Assembly: GCF_000769405.2 (NCBI RefSeq)
Contig: NZ_CP053439.1
Span: forward strand, 1,302,001-1,366,000
DNA length: 64,000 nucleotides
DNA from: Rhizobium brockwellii
GTDB taxonomy: Bacteria > Pseudomonadota > Alphaproteobacteria > Rhizobiales > Rhizobiaceae
Direction of reading: 5' to 3'
A program made the position numbers and the translations under genes. Below are positions 44,735 through 53,173 of the stretch, piece by piece (the first letter of the stretch is position 1; each line of letters starts with the position of its first letter). Under the pieces are notes generated by a model. The model searched no databases. It was not told where the DNA came from and saw nothing but the letters and a program-made list of their open reading frames with translations.

Positions 44735-45006
44735 TGCAGCTTCTGCCGCTGGCCGTCGTTATTCTTCTTTCGGCATCCGGGGTTTCGGCTCAGGAATCCG
44801 ATAGCCTCGGCACGCCGCTCGGCCATAAGGAAGAGACGCCGCCGGCGCAGCAATCGTCCATGGGTGAGCTTTTGTCCAAGGGCTATCAGATCAAGGCTGC
44901 CATTCCGAACGGCAGCAAATTCGTAGTGTTTATGCAAAAAGACCAGTCGGCCTATGCCTGCGAAATGCAGTCTTTGACCGCTTCGCGGTGTGGAACCCTA
45001 AACTGA
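44734..45006 (+). CDS. Small exported protein encoded inside the nuo operon
   Basis: The 90-residue protein overlaps the nuoD stop by one base (TGATG). Its start [20 protein letters not shown] is a signal peptide. The mature part of about 70 residues is mostly hydrophilic, with a KGYQIKAAIPNGSKFVVFMQ segment and two cysteines in YACEMQSLTASRCGTLN, suggesting one periplasmic disulfide. It is not a canonical complex I subunit. Its place between nuoD and nuoE argues for an assembly or accessory role, but no function is known to me. Confidence 0.7.
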   Translation: MQLLPLAVVILLSASGVSAQESDSLGTPLGHKEETPPAQQSSMGELLSKGYQIKAAIPNGSKFVVFMQKDQSAYACEMQSLTASRCGTLN

Positions 45007-45022
45007 CAAGGCGTGAGAAAGA

Positions 45023-46189
45023 ATGTCCGTTCGTCGATTAGCCGAAGATCAATTTCAGCCTGCCGCATTCGCCTTCAGCGATGAGAATGCGGTCTGGGCG
45101 GACAAGACGATCCAGAAATACCCCGCCGGCCGCCAGCAATCGGCGGTCATTCCGCTGTTGATGCGGGCGCAGGAGCAGGACGGCTGGGTCACGCGCGCGG
45201 CGATCGAAAAGATCGCCGACATGCTTGATATGGCCTATATCCGCGTGCTCGAGGTCGCGACCTTCTATACGCAGTTTCAGCTGCATCCTGTGGGTACCCG
45301 CGCCCATGTCCAGGTCTGCGGCACGACGCCCTGCATGCTGCGCGGCTCGGAAGCGCTGATGTCGGTCTGCAAGAGCAAGATCCATGCCCATGCCTTCGAG
45401 CGCAATGCCGAAGGTACGCTATCCTGGGAAGAGGTCGAATGTCTCGGGGCCTGCGTCAACGCCCCGATGGTGATGATCGGCAAGGACACCTATGAAGACC
45501 TGACGCCCGCGCGTCTTGAAGAGATCATCGACGTCTTTGCCGCCGGCAATGGCGCCAGCATCAAGCCCGGCACCCAAATCGACCGGGTGTTTTCGGCGCC
45601 CGAAGGCGGCCTGACCTCGCTGACGACGGAAGAGCCGAAGGCAAGGACCCGCTCCAAGAAGGCCGATGCCGAAACCGTATCGGCTCCAGTCGACGCCGCG
45701 CCGGTTCCGCCCTCCGAGGCCGCCCGCCCGAAGAGCACCGATGCCGAGACCAATGCTGCCCTGAAGACGCCGGCAACGGCGCCGAAGGCGGCTGCGAAAA
45801 ACGCAAAGGCAGCCGAGCAGCAGCCGATATCAGGCACTGCGGCTGCCGAACCGGCGCCGAAAGCTGCCGTCACGGCTGAAGTCGCCCCGGCGGCAAAGCC
45901 TGCTCTGACCGACAAAAATCGGCCGGCCGGCATCGAAAAGCCCGCCGCACCGGATGATCTGAAGATGATCTCGGGTGTCGGCCCGAAGATCGAGGCGACG
46001 TTGAACGAAATCGGCATCTTCACCTTCGCGCAGGTCGCAGGCTGGAAGAAGGCCGAACGCGAATGGGTCGACGGCTATTTGAATTTCCGCGGCCGCATCG
46101 AGCGCGATGACTGGGTCAAGCAGGCCAAGGCGCTCGCCAAGGGCGGGGAAGCGGAATATATCAAGGTCTTCGGCAAGAAGCCGCGGTAA
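45023..46189 (+). CDS. nuoE: NADH-quinone oxidoreductase subunit E with C-terminal HhH-like extension
   Basis: Residues 1-170 are a normal 24-kDa subunit that binds 2Fe-2S cluster N1a: VCGTTPCMLRGSEAL and VECLGACVNAPMVMI supply the four cysteines. The protein then runs on to 388 residues. An Ala/Pro/Lys/Glu-rich linker (about 190-308) is followed by a compact domain from about 310 (DDLKMISGVGPKIEATLNEI, then FRGRIERDDWVKQAKALA) that looks like a helix-hairpin-helix module. A clearly homologous domain ends the protein encoded at 47507. The core delivers electrons with NuoF; the role of the extension is unknown. Confidence 0.95.
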   Translation: MSVRRLAEDQFQPAAFAFSDENAVWADKTIQKYPAGRQQSAVIPLLMRAQEQDGWVTRAAIEKIADMLDMAYIRVLEVATFYTQFQLHPVGTRAHVQVCGTTPCMLRGSEALMSVCKSKIHAHAFERNAEGTLSWEEVECLGACVNAPMVMIGKDTYEDLTPARLEEIIDVFAAGNGASIKPGTQIDRVFSAPEGGLTSLTTEEPKARTRSKKADAETVSAPVDAAPVPPSEAARPKSTDAETNAALKTPATAPKAAAKNAKAAEQQPISGTAAAEPAPKAAVTAEVAPAAKPALTDKNRPAGIEKPAAPDDLKMISGVGPKIEATLNEIGIFTFAQVAGWKKAEREWVDGYLNFRGRIERDDWVKQAKALAKGGEAEYIKVFGKKPR

Positions 46190-46199
46190 GAGGTGAAGC

Positions 46200-47504
46200 A
46201 TGTTACAAGATAAAGACCGCATCTTTACCAACATCTACGGCCTCAAGGACAAATCCCTGAAGGGCGCGATGAGCCGCGGCCACTGGGACGGCACCAAGCA
46301 GATCCTCGAAAAGGGCCGCGACTGGATCATCAACGAGATGAAGGCGTCTGGCCTTCGCGGTCGTGGCGGCGCCGGTTTCCCGACCGGCCTCAAATGGTCC
46401 TTCATGCCGAAGGAAAGCGACGGCCGGCCGCATTACCTCGTCGTCAACGCCGACGAATCCGAGCCCGGCACCTGTAAAGACCGCGACATCATGCGCCACG
46501 ATCCGCATACGCTGATCGAAGGCTGCGTCATCGCGAGTTTCGCGATGGGCGCCAATGCGGCTTACATCTACGTGCGCGGCGAATATATCCGCGAGCGCGA
46601 AGCGCTGCAGGCGGCGATCGACGAATGCTATGATTACGGCCTGCTCGGCAAGAACAACAAGCTCGGCTGGGACATGGATATCTTCGTCCATCACGGCGCC
46701 GGCGCCTATATTTGCGGCGAAGAAACCGCGCTGCTCGAAAGCCTTGAAGGCAAGAAGGGCCAGCCGCGCCTGAAGCCGCCGTTCCCGGCCAATATGGGCC
46801 TCTACGGCTGCCCGACGACGGTCAACAACGTCGAATCGATCGCTGTTGCGCCGACCATCCTGCGCCGCGGCGCCGGCTGGTTCTCGGCCATCGGCCGTCC
46901 GAACAATGTCGGCACCAAGCTGTTCATGCTCTCCGGCCACGTCAACAAGCCGTGCACGGTTGAAGAGGAAATGGGCATCACCTTCCGCGAACTGGTCGAC
47001 CGCCATGCCGGCGGCATTCGCGGCGGCTGGGACAACCTGCTTGCCGTCATTCCGGGCGGGGCATCCTGCCCGATCGTTCCGGCCAAGGACATCATCGATT
47101 GCCCGATGGATTTCGACGGCCTGCGCGGCGTCGGCTCTTCCTTCGGTACGGCCGCCGCGATCGTCATGGACAAGTCCACCGACGTCATCAAGGCGATCGC
47201 TCGTATCTCCGCCTTCTTCAAGCATGAGAGCTGCGGCCAGTGCACGCCCTGCCGCGAAGGCACGGGCTGGATGTGGCGCGTGATGGAGCGCATGGCCAAG
47301 GGCAATGCCCAGAAGCGCGAAATCGACATGCTGTTCCAGGTAACGAAGCAGATCGAAGGCCACACCATCTGTGCGCTCGGCGATGCCGCAGCATGGCCGG
47401 TGCAGGGTCTGATCCGTAACTTCCGTCCCGAGATCGAAAAGCGCATCGACCAGTATACGGCGAGCGCGCTTGATCACGGAGCGGTTCTGGAGGCGGCTGA
47501 ATAA
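46200..47504 (+). CDS. nuoF: NADH-quinone oxidoreductase subunit F
   Basis: The 434-residue 51-kDa subunit oxidises NADH. The FMN/NADH-binding region [16 protein letters not shown] and the acidic [13 protein letters not shown] segment are present. Cluster N3 cysteines lie in [15 protein letters not shown], with the fourth in HTICALGD. The ATG follows AAGAGGTGAAGC, 10 bp after nuoE. It docks with NuoE and NuoG. Confidence 0.97.
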   Translation: MLQDKDRIFTNIYGLKDKSLKGAMSRGHWDGTKQILEKGRDWIINEMKASGLRGRGGAGFPTGLKWSFMPKESDGRPHYLVVNADESEPGTCKDRDIMRHDPHTLIEGCVIASFAMGANAAYIYVRGEYIREREALQAAIDECYDYGLLGKNNKLGWDMDIFVHHGAGAYICGEETALLESLEGKKGQPRLKPPFPANMGLYGCPTTVNNVESIAVAPTILRRGAGWFSAIGRPNNVGTKLFMLSGHVNKPCTVEEEMGITFRELVDRHAGGIRGGWDNLLAVIPGGASCPIVPAKDIIDCPMDFDGLRGVGSSFGTAAAIVMDKSTDVIKAIARISAFFKHESCGQCTPCREGTGWMWRVMERMAKGNAQKREIDMLFQVTKQIEGHTICALGDAAAWPVQGLIRNFRPEIEKRIDQYTASALDHGAVLEAAE

Positions 47505-47506
47505 TC

Positions 47507-48187
47507 ATGGCGGACAACGCATCCAAGAGTGGGAAGAAGGAAGACGCCGCCGATTTCGCGGCCGGTTTCGGCCGTCTAGCCGCCGAGATGCTGGAAAATG
47601 CACGGGCGATGCCGGTGCATCCGCTGATGGCGCAGCCCGCGGCAGCCTTTGCCGCCGCAACGGCGATCGGCTTTGGTTTCTCGACCCAGATGGCCGGCGC
47701 TTTCTTCGGTGCCTGGCAGAGCGCCCTGGAAACGACCGGCAAGGTCGCCGCCGCCCTCGATGACACGCCGCCGGACGAACTGAAGCCCGATGTCGATATC
47801 CGGCCGGAGAATATTCGCTCGGAGGTCAAGGCTTTCACCAAGCCGCCGGCTGAGAAGAAGGCAAGGCCGACATTGACTGTCGTCAGGCCGGTCAGCGAGC
47901 CGATCCCACCCAGCCAAACGAAGGCCAGCCAGCCAAAGCCGGCGGTGAAGGCAAAAACGGTTGCGCGGGGGAAGGCCGACGATCTCAAGTTGATTGCCGG
48001 CATCGGCCCGAAGCTGGAGCAGGTGCTGAACGACAAAGGCATCCGCAGCTTCGCCGACATCGCTGCCTGGACCGACGAGGAAATCGCCCGGTTCGACGCT
48101 GAACTCGGCTTCGACGGCCGCATCGGCCGTGACGATTGGACCGGCCAGGCGAAAGTTCTGGCAGGGCGGGGCCGCAGAAAGAAATGA
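47507..48187 (+). CDS. HhH-domain protein encoded between nuoF and nuoG
   Basis: The 226-residue protein starts 2 bp after nuoF. An N-terminal helical part (about 15-80) includes a hydrophobic or amphipathic stretch (AAAFAAATAIGFGFSTQMAG). A Pro/Lys-rich linker (about 100-155) follows, and then a domain (ADDLKLIAGIGPKLEQVLND, then FDGRIGRDDWTGQAKVLAG) homologous to the end of NuoE; hand alignment gives about 34 identities in 65 positions without gaps. It is not a standard complex I subunit. Operon position and shared domain suggest an accessory or assembly protein of the peripheral arm. Confidence 0.78.
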   Translation: MADNASKSGKKEDAADFAAGFGRLAAEMLENARAMPVHPLMAQPAAAFAAATAIGFGFSTQMAGAFFGAWQSALETTGKVAAALDDTPPDELKPDVDIRPENIRSEVKAFTKPPAEKKARPTLTVVRPVSEPIPPSQTKASQPKPAVKAKTVARGKADDLKLIAGIGPKLEQVLNDKGIRSFADIAAWTDEEIARFDAELGFDGRIGRDDWTGQAKVLAGRGRRKK

Positions 48188-48405
48188 ACTGTCCGGCCGT
48201 GTCGATCGGCCGGAAAGACGGGCAGGTCGGCGGACGGGCGGGGGCCTGAAGATGCCGGTGCGGGTTCCTGATCTGGAATGCGCGACAGAGAATTTGGGCG
48301 ACATCAAATGTCGGCAGGACGAAAGATCCGGCTTGGCAATGAGAGTGTTGCAAAAATAGGTTTGTTTGCCGTCATCAGGCAAACGGGAAACAGGACTGAG
48401 CGACG
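48188..48405 (+). promoter_or_regulatory. Spacer before nuoG with two hairpins
   Basis: Within 218 nt two stems are seen: TCCGGCC/GGCCGGA (48192-48214) and GTTTGCC/GGCAAAC (48364-48384). The latter ends 21 nt before the nuoG start. They may be processing or attenuation sites inside the operon. No gene was found. Confidence 0.4.
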
Positions 48406-50487
48406 ATGGCAAAACTGAGGATTGACGGCAACGAGATCGAAGTTCCGGATCATTTCACGCTATTGCAGGCGTGTGAGGATGCCGGTGCCGAGGTTCCGCG
48501 CTTCTGCTTCCATGAGCGCCTGTCGGTTGCCGGCAATTGCCGCATGTGCCTTGTCGAGGTGAAGGGCGGCCCGCCGAAGCCGCAGGCTTCCTGCGCCATG
48601 AGCGTGCGCGACATCCGCGGCGGCCCGAACGGCGAACTGCCCGAGGTCTTCACCAACACGCCCATGGTCAAGAAGGCCCGCGAAGGCGTGATGGAATTTC
48701 TGCTGATCAACCATCCGCTCGATTGCCCGATCTGCGACCAGGGCGGCGAATGCGACCTGCAGGACCAGGCGATGGCCTTCGGCATCGACACCTCGCGCTA
48801 TCAGGAGGACAAGCGTGCCGTCGAGGACAAGTATATCGGCCCGCTCGTCAAGACGGTGATGAACCGCTGCATCCACTGCACGCGCTGCGTCCGCTTCACC
48901 ACCGAGGTCGCCGGCATTTCCGAACTCGGCCTGATCGGCCGCGGCGAGGATGCCGAGATCACCACCTATCTCGAACAGGCGATGACCTCAGAATTGCAGG
49001 GCAACGTCGTCGACCTTTGCCCGGTCGGCGCGCTGACCTCGAAGCCCTTCGCCTTCACCGCGCGTCCGTGGGAATTGAACAAGACCGAATCGATCGACGT
49101 CATGGATGCCGTCGGTTCGGCGATCCGCGTCGACACCCGTGGCCGCGAAGTCATGCGCATCCTGCCGCGCGTCAATGAGGCGATCAACGAGGAGTGGATT
49201 TCCGACAAGAGCCGCTTCATCTGGGACGGCCTGAAGACCCAGCGCCTCGACCGGCCCTATGTTCGCCGCGACGGCCGCCTGCAGCCCGCCACCTGGGCCG
49301 AAGCCTTCGGCGCCATCAAGGCCGCCGTCGGCACCACCTCGGGCGACAAGATAGGCGCGATATCAGGCGACCTCGCTTCCGTCGAGGAAATGTTTGCACT
49401 CTCTGAACTGGTGAAGTCGCTAGGGTCGGTCAATCTCGACTGTCGCCAGGATGGGGCGGCACTCGATCCGTCGCTCGGCCGTTCTAGCTACCTGTTCAAC
49501 CCGACGATCTCGGGCATCGACCAGGCCGACGCGCTGTTGATCATCGGCGCCAATCCGCGCTTCGAGGCAGCCATCCTCAACGCCCGCATCCGCAAGCGCT
49601 GGCGCCGCGGCAAGTTCCCGATCGGCGTCATCGGCGAGCGTGCTGAACTGCGCTACAGCTATGATTACCTCGGCGGCGGTCCCGACACGCTGAAGGATCT
49701 GGTCGACGGCACCCACGCCTTCGCGGACGTGCTGAAGAATGCCGCCAAGCCGATGATCATCATCGGCCAGGGCGCGCTGTCGCGCACCGACGGCGCCGGC
49801 GTTCTCGCCAGTGCTGCCAAGCTTGCCGGTTCGGTCGGTGCGGTCGCCGACGGCTGGAACGGCTTTGCCGTCCTCCACACCGCGGCCTCGCGTGTCGGCG
49901 GCCTCGACCTCGGCTTCGTGCCGGGCGCCAAGGGCGTCAATGCCGCCGAGATGCTGACCGCGATGGACGTGCTCTTCCTGCTCGGCGCCGACGAACTCGA
50001 CTTCACCGCCAAGAAGGCCAAGCTCACCGTCTATATCGGCTCGCATGGCGACAACGGCGCGCACCATGCCGACGTCATCCTGCCGGCCGCAGCCTATACC
50101 GAAAAGTCCGGCACCTGGGTCAACACCGAAGGCCGCGTCCAGATGGGCAACCGAGCAGGTTTTGCGCCGGGTGATGCCCGCGAGGACTGGGCGATCATCC
50201 GTGCCCTTTCCGACGTGCTCGGCAAGAAGCTTCCCTTCGATTCGCTCAGTGAATTGCGTGTCCGGCTCTATGCCGCTTTCCCGCATTTCGCTGCCATCGA
50301 CGAGATCGCTGAAACCGATAGCGCCCAAATTGCCGCAGTAGCGAAAAAAGCCGGCAAGATGAACAAATCCGGGTTTGCGTCGCCGGTGAAAGACTTCTAT
50401 TTGACGAACCCGATAGCGCGTGCCTCGGCTGTCATGGCGGAGTGCTCGGCATTGGCCCGCAACAACTTCAAAGTCGCGGCAGAGTAA
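48406..50487 (+). CDS. nuoG: NADH-quinone oxidoreductase subunit G
   Basis: The 693-residue 75-kDa subunit has an N-terminal ferredoxin domain with 2Fe-2S cysteines in CFHERLSVAGNCRMCLVEVKG, a His-Cys cluster region HPLDCPICDQGGECDLQDQ, and CIHCTRCVRF plus VVDLCPVGALTSKP for the two 4Fe-4S clusters. A molybdopterin-oxidoreductase-like domain without cofactor follows from about residue 220. It relays electrons from NuoF to NuoI. The 218-nt gap before it is unusually long for this operon. Confidence 0.96.
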   Translation: MAKLRIDGNEIEVPDHFTLLQACEDAGAEVPRFCFHERLSVAGNCRMCLVEVKGGPPKPQASCAMSVRDIRGGPNGELPEVFTNTPMVKKAREGVMEFLLINHPLDCPICDQGGECDLQDQAMAFGIDTSRYQEDKRAVEDKYIGPLVKTVMNRCIHCTRCVRFTTEVAGISELGLIGRGEDAEITTYLEQAMTSELQGNVVDLCPVGALTSKPFAFTARPWELNKTESIDVMDAVGSAIRVDTRGREVMRILPRVNEAINEEWISDKSRFIWDGLKTQRLDRPYVRRDGRLQPATWAEAFGAIKAAVGTTSGDKIGAISGDLASVEEMFALSELVKSLGSVNLDCRQDGAALDPSLGRSSYLFNPTISGIDQADALLIIGANPRFEAAILNARIRKRWRRGKFPIGVIGERAELRYSYDYLGGGPDTLKDLVDGTHAFADVLKNAAKPMIIIGQGALSRTDGAGVLASAAKLAGSVGAVADGWNGFAVLHTAASRVGGLDLGFVPGAKGVNAAEMLTAMDVLFLLGADELDFTAKKAKLTVYIGSHGDNGAHHADVILPAAAYTEKSGTWVNTEGRVQMGNRAGFAPGDAREDWAIIRALSDVLGKKLPFDSLSELRVRLYAAFPHFAAIDEIAETDSAQIAAVAKKAGKMNKSGFASPVKDFYLTNPIARASAVMAECSALARNNFKVAAE

Positions 50488-50499
50488 GGGCAGGGGACT

Positions 50500-51543
50500 A
50501 TGGATTCTTTCTTTTCGACCTATGTCTGGCCGGCGATCATCATGATCGGTCAGTCGCTGCTGCTTCTCGTCTGCCTGCTCGTCTTCATCGCCTACGTGCT
50601 GCTCGCCGATCGCAAGATCTGGGCGGCCGTGCAGCTGCGCCGCGGCCCGAACGTCGTCGGTCCCTTCGGCCTGTTCCAGTCCTTCGCCGATCTTTTGAAG
50701 TTCGTCTTCAAGGAACCGGTCATTCCGGCTGGCGCCAACAAGGCGGTGTTCCTGCTTGCCCCGCTGGTGACGGTGCTTCTGGCGCTGTCCACCTGGGCGG
50801 TTGTGCCGCTGGCCGACGGATGGGTGATCGCCAACATCAATGTCGGCATCCTCTATATTTTCGCGATCTCCTCGCTCGAGGTTTACGGCATCATCATGGG
50901 CGGCTGGGCTTCGAACTCGAAGTATCCGTTCCTCGGCGCGCTACGCTCGGCGGCGCAGATGGTGTCCTATGAAGTCTCGATCGGCTTCGTCATCGTCACC
51001 GTGCTTCTCTGCGTCGGCTCGTTGAACCTGACCGATATCGTCAATGCGCAGCATACCGGCCTCGGCACCATGCTCGGCCTGCCGGCGTCGTTCCTCGACT
51101 GGCACTGGCTGTCGCTCTTCCCGATGTTCATCATCTTCTTCATTTCGGCGCTCGCCGAAACGAACCGCCCGCCCTTCGACCTTCCGGAAGCCGAATCGGA
51201 ACTCGTCGCCGGCTTCATGGTCGAATACGGCTCCTCGCCATACATGATGTTCATGCTCGGCGAATATGCGGCCGTCTGCCTGATGTGCGCGCTGACGACG
51301 ATCCTCTTCCTCGGCGGCTGGCTGCCCCCGGTCGATATCTGGATCCTCAACTGGGTCCCAGGCATCATCTGGTTCACGCTGAAGGCCTGCCTGGTGTTCT
51401 TCATGTTCGCGATGGTCAAGGCCTTCGTTCCGCGCTACCGCTACGATCAGCTCATGCGCCTCGGCTGGAAGGTATTCCTGCCGCTGTCGCTCGCCATGGT
51501 CGTCATCGTTGCATTCGTGCTGAAACTGATGGGTTGGGCATGA
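50500..51543 (+). CDS. nuoH: NADH-quinone oxidoreductase subunit H
   Basis: The 347-residue membrane subunit links the peripheral and membrane arms, with eight or nine helices. It has the quinone-channel loop [13 protein letters not shown] sequence [22 protein letters not shown] and the acidic segment [23 protein letters not shown]. It begins 12 bp after nuoG behind AGGGG. Confidence 0.97.
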   Translation: MDSFFSTYVWPAIIMIGQSLLLLVCLLVFIAYVLLADRKIWAAVQLRRGPNVVGPFGLFQSFADLLKFVFKEPVIPAGANKAVFLLAPLVTVLLALSTWAVVPLADGWVIANINVGILYIFAISSLEVYGIIMGGWASNSKYPFLGALRSAAQMVSYEVSIGFVIVTVLLCVGSLNLTDIVNAQHTGLGTMLGLPASFLDWHWLSLFPMFIIFFISALAETNRPPFDLPEAESELVAGFMVEYGSSPYMMFMLGEYAAVCLMCALTTILFLGGWLPPVDIWILNWVPGIIWFTLKACLVFFMFAMVKAFVPRYRYDQLMRLGWKVFLPLSLAMVVIVAFVLKLMGWA

Positions 51544-51583
51544 TTATGCCCGCTCTCGTTTCCGGCAAAATTGGAGGTTGAAG

Positions 51584-52075
51584 ATGGCAAGCTTGTCCGG
51601 CTCCATCAGCTCGCTGTTTCTCAAGGAATTCATCGGCGCGTTCTTTCTGTCGATGCGCTATTTCTTCCGCCAGAAGGCGACGATCAACTATCCCTTCGAA
51701 AAGGGTCCGGTATCCCCGCGTTTCCGCGGCGAGCATGCGTTGCGCCGTTATCCGAACGGCGAGGAACGCTGCATCGCCTGCAAGCTCTGCGAGGCGATCT
51801 GTCCTGCCCAGGCGATCACCATCGAGGCCGGTCCGCGCCGCAATGACGGCACGCGCCGTACGGTGCGCTACGACATCGACATGGTGAAGTGCATCTATTG
51901 CGGCTTCTGCCAGGAAGCCTGCCCGGTCGACGCGATCGTCGAAGGCCCGAATTTCGAATTTGCGACGGAAACCCGCGAAGAGCTCTACTTCGACAAGGCG
52001 CGGCTTCTGGATAACGGAGACCGGTGGGAGCGCGAAATCGCCCGCAACATCGCGATCGACTCGCCGTACCGCTGA
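51584..52075 (+). CDS. nuoI: NADH-quinone oxidoreductase subunit I
   Basis: The 163-residue subunit carries two 4Fe-4S clusters (N6a, N6b), with [16 protein letters not shown] and [16 protein letters not shown]. The ATG at 51584 is fixed by GGAGG at 6 nt. It passes electrons from NuoG to NuoB. Three hairpins follow in the spacer before nuoJ. Confidence 0.97.
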   Translation: MASLSGSISSLFLKEFIGAFFLSMRYFFRQKATINYPFEKGPVSPRFRGEHALRRYPNGEERCIACKLCEAICPAQAITIEAGPRRNDGTRRTVRYDIDMVKCIYCGFCQEACPVDAIVEGPNFEFATETREELYFDKARLLDNGDRWEREIARNIAIDSPYR

Positions 52076-52091
52076 TTGAGATTTTGAAATG

Positions 52092-52194
52092 CCGCGATGG
52101 AGCGCAGGTGCTCCTGTCGCGGTCAATATGCACAGGAGCTTTGCCGGTTAGCGCCAGCGAAAGCTCCATCGGGCAGGGAAACTCCCGGCTGCCC
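52092..52194 (+). promoter_or_regulatory. Cluster of three stem-loops between nuoI and nuoJ
   Basis: Stem 1 (52092-52122) is CCGCGA-t-GGAGC with GCTCC-tg-TCGCGG. Stem 2 has arms GGAGCTTT (52135) and AAAGCTCC (ending 52167). Stem 3 has arms GGGCAG (52171) and CTGCCC (ending 52194). None has a T-run. They divide the soluble-arm genes from the membrane-arm genes J-N, and could set mRNA processing or stability. Confidence 0.5.
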
Positions 52195-52219
52195 GGGGGA
52201 AGATGAAAAAGGCACCAAC

Positions 52220-52834
52220 ATGGGTCTGCAGGCTCTATTTTTCTATCTTTTCGCCTTTGTCGCGGTGGCGTCGGCGTTCATGGTCATCTGGGCGAAGAAC
52301 CCGGTTCACTCGGTTCTCTTCCTGATCCTGGTGTTCTTCAACGCGGCCGGCCTCTTCCTGCTGGCCGGTGCCGAATTCCTGGCGATGATCCTGCTCGTCG
52401 TCTATGTCGGCGCCGTCGCCGTTCTCTTCCTCTTCGTGGTGATGATGCTCGATATCGACTTCACCGAACTGAGGGCAGGGGTTCTCGAATATGCGCCGAT
52501 CGGCGGGCTGATCGGGGTGATCCTGGCGGCCGAACTGATCGTCGTCATCGGCGGCAGCGTCATCTCGCCTGAGATCGCCAAATCAGTCGCCATGCCGATC
52601 CCGGCGCTGAGCGAGCGCACCAATACCGCCGCTCTCGGCGACGTGCTCTATACCAACTACGTCTATTTCTTCCAGATCGCTGGTCTGGTGCTCCTGGTCG
52701 CCATGATCGGCGCGATCGTGCTGACGTTGAGACACCGCACCAACATCAAGCGGCAGAATATTCCCAGGCAGGTTGCCCGCACGCCCGCCACCGCCGTCGA
52801 GGTGGTTTCGGTCAAGCCCGGGCAGGGCGTCTAA
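52220..52834 (+). CDS. nuoJ: NADH-quinone oxidoreductase subunit J
   Basis: The 204-residue membrane subunit has five helices and the conserved [24 protein letters not shown] helix with its pi-bulge. The ATG at 52220 ([13 protein letters not shown]) follows AAAAAGG. The C-terminal tail is hydrophilic ([16 protein letters not shown]). It belongs to the membrane arm that couples quinone chemistry to proton pumping. Confidence 0.95.
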   Translation: MGLQALFFYLFAFVAVASAFMVIWAKNPVHSVLFLILVFFNAAGLFLLAGAEFLAMILLVVYVGAVAVLFLFVVMMLDIDFTELRAGVLEYAPIGGLIGVILAAELIVVIGGSVISPEIAKSVAMPIPALSERTNTAALGDVLYTNYVYFFQIAGLVLLVAMIGAIVLTLRHRTNIKRQNIPRQVARTPATAVEVVSVKPGQGV

Positions 52835-52857
52835 AGGTAGGTCAAGGAACAAAGAAC

Positions 52858-53166
52858 ATGGTCATCGGACTTTCCCACTACCTGACGGTCAGCGCCATCC
52901 TCTTCACGCTCGGCGTCTTCGGCATCTTCCTGAACCGGAAGAACGTCATCGTCATCCTGATGTCGATCGAACTGATCCTGCTTGCCGTCAACATCAACAT
53001 GGTCGCCTTCTCCCATTTCCTGAACGACATCGTCGGCCAGGTCTTCGCGCTGTTCATCCTGACGGTCGCGGCTGCCGAAGCGGCGATCGGTCTTGCAATT
53101 CTCGTTGTCTTCTACCGCAACCGCGGCTCGATCGCGGTCGAAGACGTCAATATGATGAAGGGCTGA
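52858..53166 (+). CDS. nuoK: NADH-quinone oxidoreductase subunit K
   Basis: The 102-residue subunit has three helices with the two membrane glutamates in [15 protein letters not shown] and [14 protein letters not shown], both needed for proton transfer in this family. The ATG follows AAGGAAC. It ends 7 bp before nuoL. Confidence 0.96.
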   Translation: MVIGLSHYLTVSAILFTLGVFGIFLNRKNVIVILMSIELILLAVNINMVAFSHFLNDIVGQVFALFILTVAAAEAAIGLAILVVFYRNRGSIAVEDVNMMKG

Positions 53167-53173
53167 GTGGCTC

